In this document: positions 32,540 through 43,489 of the stretch, one piece after another | How positions within the stretch are numbered: the first letter of the stretch is position 1 | Layout of the letters: each line of letters starts with the position of its first letter | Assembly: GCF_024139115.2 (NCBI RefSeq) | Contig: NC_085141.1 | Location: 396,454,042 to 396,518,041 of the forward strand | Direction of reading: 5' to 3' | DNA from: Armigeres subalbatus | Taxonomy: Eukaryota > Arthropoda > Insecta > Diptera > Culicidae | DNA: 64,000 bases | Translations under genes and position numbers: made by a program | Notes under the pieces: generated by a model | The model's input: the letters and a program-made list of their open reading frames with translations, nothing else | Told to the model about the DNA's origin: nothing | The model's database searches: none

Positions 32540-33130
32540 ACTGCTAGATCTTGTTGGGTCAATAAGATCCAACTTTAAAGGTTGACGCTCAGAATCGCAC
32601 TCGGGCCTATTTGAATCAAGGAAAATCTAATTTTGAAGTTGGTCTAACCATGGTTTGGAACTACTATTGGACATATTTGGTTGGATGAGATGGTCGACTG
32701 CCAGAATCGCTATGGAACCTAGTCGAATCATAAAAAAAGTTACTCTAAAGTGGGTTGCTTGAAGGCCGGAATCCCCATCGGTCGGTTCTGATCAAGAAAA
32801 TTCAAATCTGAAGTAAGTCTTTGGATGGTTTGGTTGCCACTGGACCTAGTTGGGTCAATGAAATGAGGTGGATCGGTGTTCGGAGTTAGTCGGAATCGCT
32901 ATTAGACCTCGTCGGATCAAGTGGGTTAGCTGGTGGATGAAATCAACTTTGAATCTATTTAGATAACGGAAAATACTATTGTGGGTATGTATGTTGGTGG
33001 TCTGGAGGCTCTTATACTCATAGTTTAGTCAATAGTATCCAACTCTGAAGGGTCGGTCGATCTGAAGAATTTGGTCGATGCCCGGAAACGCCATCGGAAG
33101 CAGGAGGGTGAATAAAATCTAACTCTCGTT
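32540..33130. repeat. Degenerate tandem repeat of about 110-130 bp
   Basis: Words such as GGAATCGCTATTGGACCTAG, TTGGGTCAATGAAATCCAAC and TCTAACTTTGAAGTTGGT recur with heavy divergence, at least four units. No coding potential. Confidence 0.55.
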
Positions 33131-33669
33131 TTGATTAATATTAGAAAAAGAAGTAAATTGACCTACCAATAATTCTAACAAAGCAATTTAGGAGTTATCG
33201 AAATTCCTCGATACAGAAGGCGATATAACTGAATGTTATTCGGACTATACATGTTTTTTTTGCTAAATTAAACGAGCAAATTCCTTTTAAATCTTAAACG
33301 TCTCAATCATAGGGGCAAAATTTCGGAATTTGGTCAATCGCTTGGTTGTGGATATTCCCTTGAAGGAACCCACATGGAAAAACTGAATCATTACTTCACT
33401 ATTAATTCCTTAATGTTGAACATTACGATTCCGAAAGGCTCTTGGCGGCCGTAATAGTGAACAAAAATTTGACCAATCGCAATGTGAGTATCAAACATTA
33501 AAATGAATTTATAAAATACTCTCAGATTTTTTTATTCAATTTGCTCCTTCAACTCGGTCCCACAGGTCCCTGAGAATCCTGAATAGCAGTCAAAACTAAA
33601 ACCAATCCATATAACATGTGGATGTGTAATAATAAAAAAAATATATATTTTGTTTGCTATATCTAGATT

Positions 33670-34370
33670 ACGCATCATACTAAGCAGCACAATTTGTTTC
33701 ACTTTGCGTATGTGCCATCAAATATAACTCTCTTGCAATCTAAAAACCGCGAGGTGGAGCCTACGGAAACATCCTCCGATTGCAGTAAAATTGCAATAAT
33801 GTTGCAAAATGCCACAGCGTAAAAATAAATTGTAAGATTGGATTCGATTTATGGATCTTGTGATTGATAGTCCTTCACTCTACCATAGCACCATTCAACA
33901 CTTCGGAGGGACTGCATATTGACTCACCATAAAAACCATACGATAATGAAGATTTGTACTCGAGTTTCCTGTTTCTTGATTGCACCATCACAGGAAAAAA
34001 TTATGAGTTGTCAAAACGTCGAACGATGCTAAATTGAACATGAAGACCCACTCAACTTATCTGCAACTTAATTTAAACAAACAATTAAATTTTGAAAGAC
34101 GCATTAAAGTTACATGGTAAAAAATGTGCAACTTAATGATTTTGTTTCGTGTTAGCAACATGATGTGCAGCATTCTTTGGTGGTTTGTTTTCAAATGTCA
34201 AACACGTACTGCATTGCAATTTTAATGAAACATTGATCACAATTCGAACGTTTTGGACATTTTGATGCAACTTTTTCGTGCTTTGATGTTTTCCCAATGC
34301 CTTTAATGAAACTGAATAGAAACAAGGTGCTTTTAGGGAAATGTTGTGTGTGCTACTTGGATAATAGTAT
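33670..34370 (-). repeat. Dispersed repeat family C, copy 1
   Basis: Its complement matches 40845-41700 and, in part, 46310-46650: the shared blocks include CACCTTGTTTCTATTCAGTTTCATTAAAG, GATGTCAAAAACGTTCGAATTGTGATCAATG and TTAAGTTGCATATT. The ORF 34133-34411 is inside the repeat. No protein domain was recognised. Confidence 0.7.
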
Positions 34371-35049
34371 GAATATAGGACACAAACCAAAAGAGACGTC
34401 TCATTGGACACCGACTACTAGGCCATTCAGTAGAATACATATTGATTTTTTCTTTTTCGAGCATCGCACATATTGCATATTTGCATATTTGCATATTTGC
34501 GGGATCCCGGGATTTTTCGATGTTTCCTTAGAAAACTTATTTTTTGATTTAAAAACGATTTTTCCAGATGAATCAACTCAATTATTATCGGAGTTCGATA
34601 ATTTAACGTAAGTTAACTCGATAATTCAACGATAATGGGGTTAATAGATTACGCGATTAAAGTTGGTAAAAATTGAACCAAATTGATTGCAGCCTGGTTT
34701 GGTTTTGATCAAAGCGATACACCAAAAAAATTAGGCAGAGCATCGGAATCGCCATTTGTACTTGCGCATGTACTGGAAAGTTTGTTGTACGAACGTCGAT
34801 TGGAAGGACATGAATTGGATCAAGAATTGCTTTGGAGGTAAGAAGCTCAGGAAGATTGACTCAATGTTGTGCGGCGCGAGGACATTAGCAAGGCGAATAT
34901 CAGCTAGTGTACACAACCTCGCTGTAGACGGGAGATGGGTAGGAAGCAGGAGCCAAATAGATGTAGCTGATCTTGTACTGTAGATAAAGCTATGTATGTC
35001 CATTTAGAATCCGGAATCATTTAATGTATTGCAGCGGCACGGAAAGTGA

Positions 35050-35765
35050 CCGCTGCAAGAATTCTTTTACAGTGGTTTGTCTACCTAGGCGCCCACTTAC
35101 TGTGGTATAAATTTCACGATGTTTCGTGCAGCGAGTTAAAAATTATTCCAGATGGAAGCCGAAAGGAGAAAAAAAATCTGCACACCCACGTTGATAATCC
35201 TGCTCATCGACGATGGAAGCTACGTCAAAATGCATTTCGGACAGCTTCCTAGCCAAAAAAATCTACATGGTGACGGCACGAGGAGCAGTTCCTGCGAAGT
35301 TTAAGTTTACTTTTTGGACAAACTTGAAAAAAAAACAGATGATTTTGGCAGCCGTGGAGCAAAGACCTAAGTGTTTGTGACGAATAAGACGATGGACTCG
35401 AAACTGTACAAGGAGGAATGTCTCAAAAACCGCGGTCTACCTTCCATAAAGCCCATAAAGGTCCCGTGAAGTTTAGGCCAGATTTGGCTGGTTGTCACTA
35501 AAGCCGGGAAGTCATCCAGTGGTACCGCGATAATAACGAAGATTTCATCGATAAAAACATTAATCCACGCAACTGCCCACAGCTCCGGCCCATCGAGACA
35601 TTTTGGCAGTAATGAAGCGTAAGCTTAAGAAAAGTGGAAAAACAGCTCAAGACGCGACTCAGATGACCAAAATGTGGAACAAATGTGCTAAGGAAGTTGA
35701 CTCCGGAGGTGTGCAACTTTTGATGAGAGGAATAAAGAAGAAGGTGCAAATTTTCACTAGAAACA
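35050..35765 (+). pseudogene. IS630-Tc1-mariner transposase relic, DD37E (ITm) type
   Basis: Joined across frame breaks, the plus strand gives a mariner-like transposase C-terminal half: a region like DETYVKMHFGQLP (first catalytic Asp region), TARGAVPAKFKF, KTMDSKLYKEECL, then FRPDLAGCH and, further on, RPIETFWQ-like and VKRKLKKSGKTAQDATQMTK. Stops and frameshifts occur throughout. DD37E elements were first described from mosquitoes. The N-terminal DNA-binding part was not identified with confidence. Confidence 0.7.
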
Positions 35766-35937
35766 ATAAGAAATGATTTGTATCAATATTTTTTCTTTAA
35801 AGTACAGTGAATTACCCTTGTTTTAATGTATTAACCTTATTTGTACGTCAATCCGTTACCGAGATACAGATGATTTTATTATTCTGGATTCTAAATGGAC
35901 ATAGCTTTACTTGTCGTTTAATTAATAGAGATCTGTA

Positions 35938-36123
35938 CTGCCCATGATCGCATAAATGTAACATTTGCATTTTTATTGATTTTGTAAATTGTTTGTTAAT
36001 CCTCCCATAAACTCAGTCATTTTCAGCTTACCACAGATACCAAATTGAGCTGTCTGAACGATTCACAGGCTTTTTACAAAACGAACAAAAATGCGAGTGT
36101 TACAAATATGCGATCATGGGCAG
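35938..36123. mobile_element. MITE with 4-bp target duplication, copy 2
   Basis: Ends CTGCCCATGATCGCATAAAT and ATATGCGATCATGGGCAG; TGTA at 35934-35937 and 36124-36127. Same family as 32149-32296 but a different 4-bp target. Confidence 0.8.
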
Positions 36124-36368
36124 TGTAGCTGCTGGAAAAAGTATCAGTCAGTAGCCCTCCATTGAGTTGTATACAGGAATTTAGTATTTTTGTGAAGGTT
36201 TTCTATTAACTATCTCCGATATTTTCATGTCTGTTCCTCTCTTACTAATTTAATAATAATATGATATCGATTGTGCATCACAAAGAAGTAAAGAACCTTG
36301 GCTCCGTACATGTATGAGCCTACAAAATAAACGAACTTGGAAAAAAAAATCATGTCTGATGGGAAATA

Positions 36369-36559
36369 GGGGAAATGACGGCTTTGGCAGGCTTTGTTCT
36401 ATTATTGGCAGGGGGTTTTTTTATGACTGACTAGGCTCAAATTTGGCCTAAACATTCTTTGCATATCAAAGAATATTGTGGCCAAATTTCATAAAATTTG
36501 GTCGACAAAAACCCCCCTGCCAATAATAGAACAAAATCTGCCAAAGCCGTCTTTCCCCC
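36369..36559. mobile_element. Fold-back MITE with TA target duplication
   Basis: Arms GGGGAAATGACGGCTTTGGC...TGTTCTATTATTGGCAGGGGGTTTTTT and complement ending GCCGTCTTTCCCCC; TA at 36367-36368 and 36560-36561. Non-coding. Confidence 0.8.
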
Positions 36560-36816
36560 TATAAAAATATGATATGAGTTTATCACCAAGTTATCAAGTT
36601 GGGTTTCGCGTTCAAAACAAATAACTTTTGTTAGACGAAAAACTACATTGTTTGCGAACCGGAAATGAAACAGTATTTTTTGTTCCGGGTATCCCGGGAT
36701 TTTCGGGATTTCAAAAATAATATCCAGGAATCGGGAAATCCCGAATTTTCCTAAATCCCGGGATTTGTTGTCCTGGGATGTCCCATGATTTTTTAGGCAA
36801 AACAGGGTACTAGGTA

Positions 36817-37575
36817 ATGAAAAGTCCACCCTATAATCCTTCAAGTAATGGACAGGCTGAGAGACTGGTAAGAACGGTCAAAGAAGTTTTGAAAAGGTTC
36901 CTGCTTGAACCTGACACTAAAGAGTTGGACCTGGAAGACCAAATAATAAGTCTTTTCCTTTTTAATTATAGAAGTAATAACTTGACTAAGGACGGTTACT
37001 TTCCGTCAGAAAAAATATTTTCTTATAAACCCAAGTCGTTTCTTGATTTGTTGAATCCTAAACTAAAACATAAGCGACGCCTATCCATACAACAGCCACA
37101 TGAAGAGAAAACAGAAAAGTCTAGCGGGAAGATCCCGATGAGCTCAATGGACGCATTCAACAATCTGATGGCTGGGGATGAGATCTGATACCAGAATAAA
37201 AATCCCCATAATTATGCGAGATGGGTTAAGGCAACCTTTATTAAAAGGTATTCTCCATGTATATTCCAGATACTTGTTGGAAGCGTGGAAATCATGGCGC
37301 ATCGTAACCAGATGAAAGTTGGCAAGAAGGCTACTGTAGGGAGTTCTCCGAATGTCATCGTCCAGCAACTGAATCCCAGGCTATCGGCCATGAACCGCGG
37401 TGGGCTATGACAGTTGACGGTGAAGGAACGGACGAAACAAGGCCAGAGGCTCCCAGGGGAGCTACGAGAAGTAACAAGAGAAGAGTTAGTGAAATGGATT
37501 CGCCAGTCGGAGAGCTTCGGCGATCGAAACGAAAAAGAAAAGTGAACCAAGATGACAAATTTTGTTATAATTTTT
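36817..37575 (+). pseudogene. pol: Ty3/gypsy integrase C-terminal fragment
   Basis: The ORF 36817-37188 carries SPPYNPSSNGQAERLVRTVK, the conserved stretch around the last catalytic Glu of gypsy integrases, and a typical post-core region. After a stop, another frame reads ARWVKATFIKRYS and VGSVEIMAHRNQMKVGK, the C-terminal domain of these polyproteins, then SPVGELRRSKRKRKVNQDD in a shifted frame, ending at a stop near 37575. All upstream domains (gag, protease, RT, RNase H, the first two integrase aspartates) are missing. The left junction at about 36812 is abrupt. Confidence 0.8.
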
Positions 37576-38127
37576 AAGTTGATTTTCAAGTTCTGAAATT
37601 GTTTAGATATAAGTCTTTGATACAAGTTGAATTCTATCTGAAATGTTGACTATGGTCAAATCAATATTTGTTTATTTTTGAATAAGGTACCAGTCAAAAC
37701 GATTAATGCAAGAGATGGCGTTTTTTCAATGGTAGTAAAATTGAAATTTCATCACTATTAGACTACTAATCAGTGCAAACTAAGTGCAAGAGATAATCTT
37801 TTCACCTCATATTTCATTCCTTTTCACTACTTTCTTCTAAAACACCACCATTTTCCATAAATTTGCAAAATACTTGATTTTCCCATACATTTTATCGATT
37901 TCCAACTACCATTCTTCCATGAGCTCATGGTGAAAATTGTGAAAATCTCAGAACATAGAGTAGCAGGCTTAACAACACAGATAGAAACGCCGGTATCGCC
38001 ACTCAGTGACGAGTACCGGAAACATGGTGCACGGAAGGTTGTTGTCTACACTTTTTACGGCTGCTGCACCCTGGAAGTAAATGTCATCGAAGTAAACAGT
38101 CGGTCCCTTATTCAAAGGGGGAAGAAT
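37576..38127. other. 3' non-coding part of the gypsy element
   Basis: From the pol stop to AAAGGGGGAAGAAT (38115-38128), a good polypurine tract. No env-like ORF is visible. Confidence 0.5.
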
Positions 38128-40014
38128 TGTTGTATACAGTCGCTCTCAAAATTGAGCGTACAGCATGGATAAGATGAATATAATCGAACATTTCAAAGGA
38201 AAATTAATTGTTGGCTCGGTTGTTTTTAATGCATTTCAATATTCATCCCTTCCTTCAATGTATGCGTACATAAAATGGTTGAATTTTTTTCTCTAAAGTT
38301 CATTTATTTGAAAATAATCTCAAAATACGCCTATTAGATGTGACAAAATTGAGCGTACAGCGAATTTTTTTCCATATAATTTCTTATTATAAACACGATT
38401 AATGTATTTTAAAATTGTTTTTTCATGATTATATTTACAATAATAAACATCCGCTACTTAAACATTCAATGTTTTGAAATTAAACCATGTTTCAATCAAA
38501 ATGGCGAACAAGTAAGATGTATGAACAATGCTATTTAACAATTCAATGCTGCTGGGCAAAAAAGATGCTATAAGATATGGATTTCACCGGAATTGTGTCT
38601 TATATATGATAGATAATCGCAATCTAGCGAGACATACGATTAATTTGGGAAAACTCAGTCGGTAAATGATGAAAGCAGATGTAAACATACAGAGAAAACG
38701 ACAAATGTTGGGAATGGCATATTTCAAATTAAGTATAACTTTATTAAAAAGTCGATGTATAGGTAGCTTATAAGCTTAGTACACTCATTAATAATAATAT
38801 TAATGAAAAATTAGCACACGGATACATTATAAGATGTCATTTTATATTTGAAGGCTCAGTCACCGTAGGAACAAATTTGGTTGAATCATTCAAATTCACC
38901 AAGATAACATTAAATAAGCTGCCGAACTCTTAAAAAAGTTTATTTTAACTCGCCACATGGAAATCATCCAATTGTATCCCTTATGGTAACATATCATGGA
39001 GTTTAATCCAAATTTAATTATGAAATTACGATTTACAGCTATCTTTTCAATATTCAATCAGAAGTGGTCTACGGGGTTGAAAAGCCGTTTTTATGTTCGG
39101 TACCTTAACATGCACCCTTTACATTCAGAATTTGACTGCGAATGATTGGATTCAATAATATTACTCTTAATGATAGACCTCAGACAATAATCGAGCTTTA
39201 AAACAAATTTAAGTTAAAGACATACTAAATTTGAATTATGTCATTCCTAACATTTGTCGTTTTCTCTGTATGTTTACATCTGTTTTCATCATTTACCGAC
39301 TGAATTTTCCCAAATTTATCGTATGTCTTGTTCGATTTCGATTATCTATCATATATAAGACACGATGCCGGTGAAATCCATATCTTAAAGCATCTATTTT
39401 GCCCAGCAGCATTGATTTGTTAAATAGCATTGTTTATACATCTTACTTGTTCGCCATTTTGATTAAAACATGGTTTAATTTCAAAACATTGAATGTTTAA
39501 GTAGCGGATGTTTATTATTATAAATATAATCATGAAAAAAACAATATTAAAATACATTAATCGTGTTTATAATAAGAAATTTTAAAGAAAAAAGTTCGCT
39601 GTACGCTCAATTTTGTCACATCTAATAGGCGTATTTTGAAATTATTTTCAAATTAATGAACTTTAGAGAAAAAATTTCAACAATTTTATGTACGCATACA
39701 TTGAAGGAAGAGATGAATAATGATATGCATTAAAAACAACCGAGCCAACCATTTAATTTCCTTTGAAATTTTCGAATGTAGTCAACTAATCCATACTGTA
39801 CGCTCAATTTTGAGAGTGACTGTACGTAGCGCACCCTGCGCATTCGAAAATCAGCGATCTTCTATCGCTGTCAAACTTCGTACGTTTGTCGTGAGATGTC
39901 GTCATATGTTCATTTCCCTGTAACGAGAAAGTTTAATAAAAAGTTAGTTACTTCAGATACTCTGAACCAGAAAGTCGTAAATCTAAATCTTATCCGTCTT
40001 CCTAACTTATCACA
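38128..40014 (+). repeat. Probable gypsy 3' LTR, split by a transposon
   Basis: TGTTGTA follows the polypurine tract at 38128. After the insertion at 38137-39822 and one TA, the sequence resumes CGTAGCGCACCCTGCGCATTCG and runs to CTTATCACA near 40014, giving a TG...CA LTR of about 200 bp with AATAAA at 39933. There is no 5' LTR in the window to confirm the ends. Confidence 0.5.
38137..39822. mobile_element. 1.69-kb fold-back transposon with ~600-bp inverted arms
   Basis: TA at 38135-38136 and 39823-39824. Ends CAGTCGCTCTCAAAATTGAG and its near complement. The arms (38137 to about 38735 and 39225 to 39822) match closely; the middle 490 bp is AT-rich without ORFs. Inside each arm, about 200 bp from the tip, the terminal motif AAAATTGAGCGTACAG recurs (38346-38361 and its complement near 39600-39615), possibly a second transposase-binding site. 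The TA duplication points to IS630-Tc1-mariner. Confidence 0.85.
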
Positions 40015-40844
40015 GTCTTGGTTTGTTCTAAAAGATTTTTTTTTCCTGTTCGGGTGTGCCACTGCGACCTGTTATTAGATCTATTGTAGCGTTACCCGTA
40101 TCCTTAGTGTTTAAGTGCATGTCGAATTACTTCATTACTATTGATAAGCAATGCAGTATCGGTTTCGATACAGTTGTTGTTTTGTTTTCTCAAGAGCACC
40201 ATGACAAGGTCCCACTATTTAAACCCTTCTTCATAGAGAGCAATCCCATTGAAGGCGCGCCCCTTATCAATAGGAAATCAATCCTTTCTTGAGAAAACAG
40301 AACAGTGATACTGTTTTGGCCATGCATCGGAGCCCTAGCCACATCCTTGTCTTGCTTCTAGAATATCACCAGTAAAACAATGAAACCCGGGATTTAGCTT
40401 TGTCTACAAGACCATTTCAAGCAAGAGAATTTGTTCAGTAATAAGAACTTCCGTGTGTTCCTCTCACTACCATTGTTCACCAGTTCAAGAAGAGTTAGTA
40501 CGTATTTAAACCCCTAACTAGATTTTCCAGCAGTCAGTTCAGCCTAGGACCGGGTACCGAGGTTTTTTAACTAACTGCTTGAAAAGTTGTTTCCACTGCA
40601 TACAGTCTAGCCTCAAACAAGAGGAATTCGAGTCTTTCAACTGTCTGCAAGGTAACATTAATTATGTTTTATTTCTGAGACTGCTGTTGGTAGCGAGGAC
40701 TAAATACGATGAATCCTTAATTACAACAACTTATTGCCCTAGCTAGAAAAATGGATTGAGCTAGGGCTCTGTTTGGTAGTTCTTACACCGCAACACACTA
40801 CGTCAAAGTGATCTACCGTGTTACGGGAATAAAAGATTTTAAAA
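40015..40844. other. Intergenic, no gene recognised
   Basis: Contains a weak inverted repeat TTGTTTTCTCAAGA (40180) / TCTTGAGAAAACA (40287). Otherwise undistinguished. Confidence 0.35.
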
Positions 40845-41439
40845 AGATGTGACACAAGAAGCACGCGCCACATTTTCTCAAAAAGCACTTTGTTTCCAAT
40901 CAGTTTTATTGACAAAACGTCAAATCGTAAATAAGTTGCATAAAGATGTCAAAAACATTCGAATTCCAATGTTTTATTAACATTGCAACGTAACACGTGT
41001 TTGGTTGGAAACAAACAACTGAGGAATGCTGCAATGCATGAAACAAAAAAGTTGCATATTATGTACCACGTAACATTAATTTGGCTTTCTAAATTGAATT
41101 GTTCATGTAAATTAAGTTACAGAAAAGTTAAAAGACTCTTCATGTTTGATTTAGCATCGCTCAACGTTTTGACAACTCACATTTCATTACGGTGCAATCA
41201 AGTAACAGGAAACCCGAGTACGAAACTTCAGAATCGTATGGTTTCTATCCTAAGTTAACATGGAGCCCATTCGAAGTGTTAAATGGTGGTGTGGTAGAAT
41301 GAAGGACTGTCAATCACAAGATCCATAAGATGAATCCAGTTTTGTATTATTGTTTTATATTTATTCTGCGGTAGTATTTTGCAATATTATTGCAATTTTA
41401 CTGCATTCGAAGGATGCTTTTAGATTGCAAGAGAGTCTT

Positions 41440-41656
41440 TGCACTTGTCATAAGACGAGTTTGTACAATCCCATTGAATTCCACCACTTAATTGTATCTT
41501 GACAGATACGTACTTCGACCTCAACAGTAAGGCCGTCTTCAGTGTCTCGTACTTGACTCGACTTAAATTAAGTGGTGGAATTCAATGGGATTGTAAAAAC
41601 TCGTCTTATGACAAGTGAAGACATTCCACTAAGAAGCTCAAAATAATTTTCTTAAA
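41440..41656 (+). mobile_element. PLE-like inverted dimer with hammerhead core, copy 4
   Basis: AAGAGAGTCTT occurs at 41429-41439 and 41657-41667 (at least 11 bp). The left arm CACTTGTCATAAGACGAGTT contains the full head CTTGACTCGACTT; the right arm starts much later (AAATTAAGTGGTGGAATTC at 41564), so the hinge differs from copy 2. The unpaired tail GACATTCCACTAAGAAGCTC to TTTTCTTA is present. Confidence 0.75.
41501..41545 (-). ncRNA. Hammerhead-ribozyme-like core
   Basis: Minus strand: GACA, CTGAAGA, C, stem II GGCC/GGTC, GAAG, TACGTA, TC, TGTC. Stem I is GACA with TGTC (4 bp). The conserved GAAA is GAAG here, changing base 15.1. Confidence 0.55.
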
Positions 41657-41769
41657 AAGAGAGTCTTGTTTCTTGGCACATAAGCAACTATTGTTTTTTT
41701 CTGGAAAGTTTCAGAAATGTGAATTGTTCAGTAGTGAAACAAGAAGTGCTGCTTGAGACAACGTGAGCT

Positions 41770-42362
41770 ACCATTCACGGGTTTGTATCGGTGGTGACGA
41801 AATCGAGGTGGTTGAAGAATTTGTGTAGGTACTTGGGCTGGCTGATGACCTTAGAAAAATTCGGAGACGCATCGTGGCTGGAATTCATGCATTCTTTGGA
41901 CTCCGCAAGATACTCCGATAGAATAGAATTCGCCACCGTACCAAACTGACTATCAACAAAATGCTCATTGGACCATTGGTCCTCTAAGTACACGAAACCT
42001 GGACGATGTTCGTGGAGGTCCAACACGCACTTGGAGTTTTCGGAAGGAAAGTGCTGCGTACCATCTATGGCGGAAAGATGGCACACAGTACGTGGAGGAG
42101 GCGAATGAACCACGAGTTGCACCAGCTGTTGGAAGAAACATCCATCGTTCACTCAGCAAAAATCGGACGACTGCGTTGGGCCGAATACGTAGCCAGAATG
42201 TCGGACAGTGATCCGCAGAGCATGGTTCTCGACAACGATTCGACGAGCACAAGAAGGTGAGGTGCGCAGCTAGCAAGGATGATGAATCAGGTGGAAGGCG
42301 ATTTACGAACCCTCCGTAGACTGTGCGGTTGGCGACTACAAAGGCCACTCAGGCCTTAGTCG
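41770..42362 (+). pseudogene. LINE family A fragment, RT C-terminal part
   Basis: Frames read VCIGGDEIEVVEEFV, then with breaks the KVLRTIYGG and MNHELHQLLEE regions, and RLRWAEYVARMSDSDP, ending in the tail shared with 1-228 (MVLDNDSTSTRR). Several stops and frameshifts. It abuts a different LINE in the opposite orientation at about 42362. Confidence 0.75.
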
Positions 42363-42780
42363 CTTAGCGTCGTAAGACATCGTAGAGGAGGTGAATTTCC
42401 TCGGTTGCTGTGGGTTTCTCTCCTTCGTCGGCGAGAGATTTCTTTCATGCTCTCTTGGTTGGATTTAGTTCACTGGTCTTGCACGCTGCCACCTTTCGGA
42501 ATATAAGTGTCCAGTTTTTTAACGAAGGACCTTTTGACCAAGGCATCTTCAAAGGCGTTTCGCTTTCTCTTCCCGCCGGGGAATCAGCGCAATGCGCCGA
42601 TGAGGAGGTATATAATGATACATGCATTACGTCTATTCTGTAAATCAAGAAAGGCCTGCTTCCATTTCCAGCTGACGCAGATGTAGTCTCACGTAGACCC
42701 ACGTGATCGTTATTGTTACAAAATTCTGCTAACAGCTCACCTTTTCGCTTATTTATCCGAGACTATGAGGTCCCATGACA
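42363..42780 (-). pseudogene. RTE-type LINE fragment
   Basis: Its sequence matches 49886-50610 (GCGTCGTAAGACATCGTAGAGGAGG, CACGCTGCCACCTTTCGGAAT, ATTCTGCTAACAGCTC) with internal deletions. It is the linker between endonuclease and RT of that LINE. Non-functional. Confidence 0.7.
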
Positions 42781-43480
42781 TCGACGGTTTCGTGCAATAC
42801 TGGCACAACTCGAAAAAAATTGTAAGAAATGACATTTCTGTTTGCCTCGAGTGAATGCAATTTTTAATTGAGAAAAAACGTACCTGTGTAAGTAAAAAAA
42901 ATAGTGCGTGATTGGACTTGTTTCAAAAAGGATGCAGAACATTCCTGAAAGCCGGGTCTATGGGTCTACGGATTGATTGTTTCGCTACCGCGGAATAGAA
43001 TCCGTGTAGCTTTCTTGCAAAATACTGGGTAGAACAAGAAATCGAGCCATAAATCAGTGATTCCGATGGCTGAGAAAGTGGGTTGGCGATGGTGTGGAAA
43101 AAAAGAGTGAAGATCTCGAATTCGAACCATGATGAATAATAAAATAATAACATTAGATGTACATCTCAATAGAGAAGAGTCATTGGTAATCTAATTGCTA
43201 GACGCTATAATTACAACCTGGGAGCAGCAGGGACTATGTCCAAGGGTTGTTGTGGGGTTTGATAGTGGGCTCTGTTAAACTGCTATAAAAAGGTGCATGT
43301 ATCGGTAAGAAGGCTCCGCCAAAGCGACCGTGTGCCGCTGAAAGCAAATAAGCCCAATTCCTGGTGTAAGGTGGGACACCAAACAGATCTGACACGAAAG
43401 GACAGAAGGTTTGCGTAGGCCCAAAAAGCTGCCTGTAAAACAAAAAATTACGAACGACATAAGAGATAATACAACTCGAT
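42781..43480. other. Spacer, no gene recognised
   Basis: The word GACGGTTTCGTGCAAxACxGGCxCAACT at 42782 recurs near 52106, hinting at a shared unidentified repeat. Confidence 0.35.
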
Positions 43481-43489
43481 TTAATCGGC

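Larger units (their letters stand above)
40845..41700 (+). repeat. Dispersed repeat family C, copy 2, interrupted by a palindrome
   Basis: Reverse complement of 33670-34370 over most of its length. The insertion at 41440-41656 splits the shared block TGCAAGAGAGT...CTTGGCACATAAGC, which is continuous in copy 1 (GCACATACGC at 33711 onward in reverse). Confidence 0.7.
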
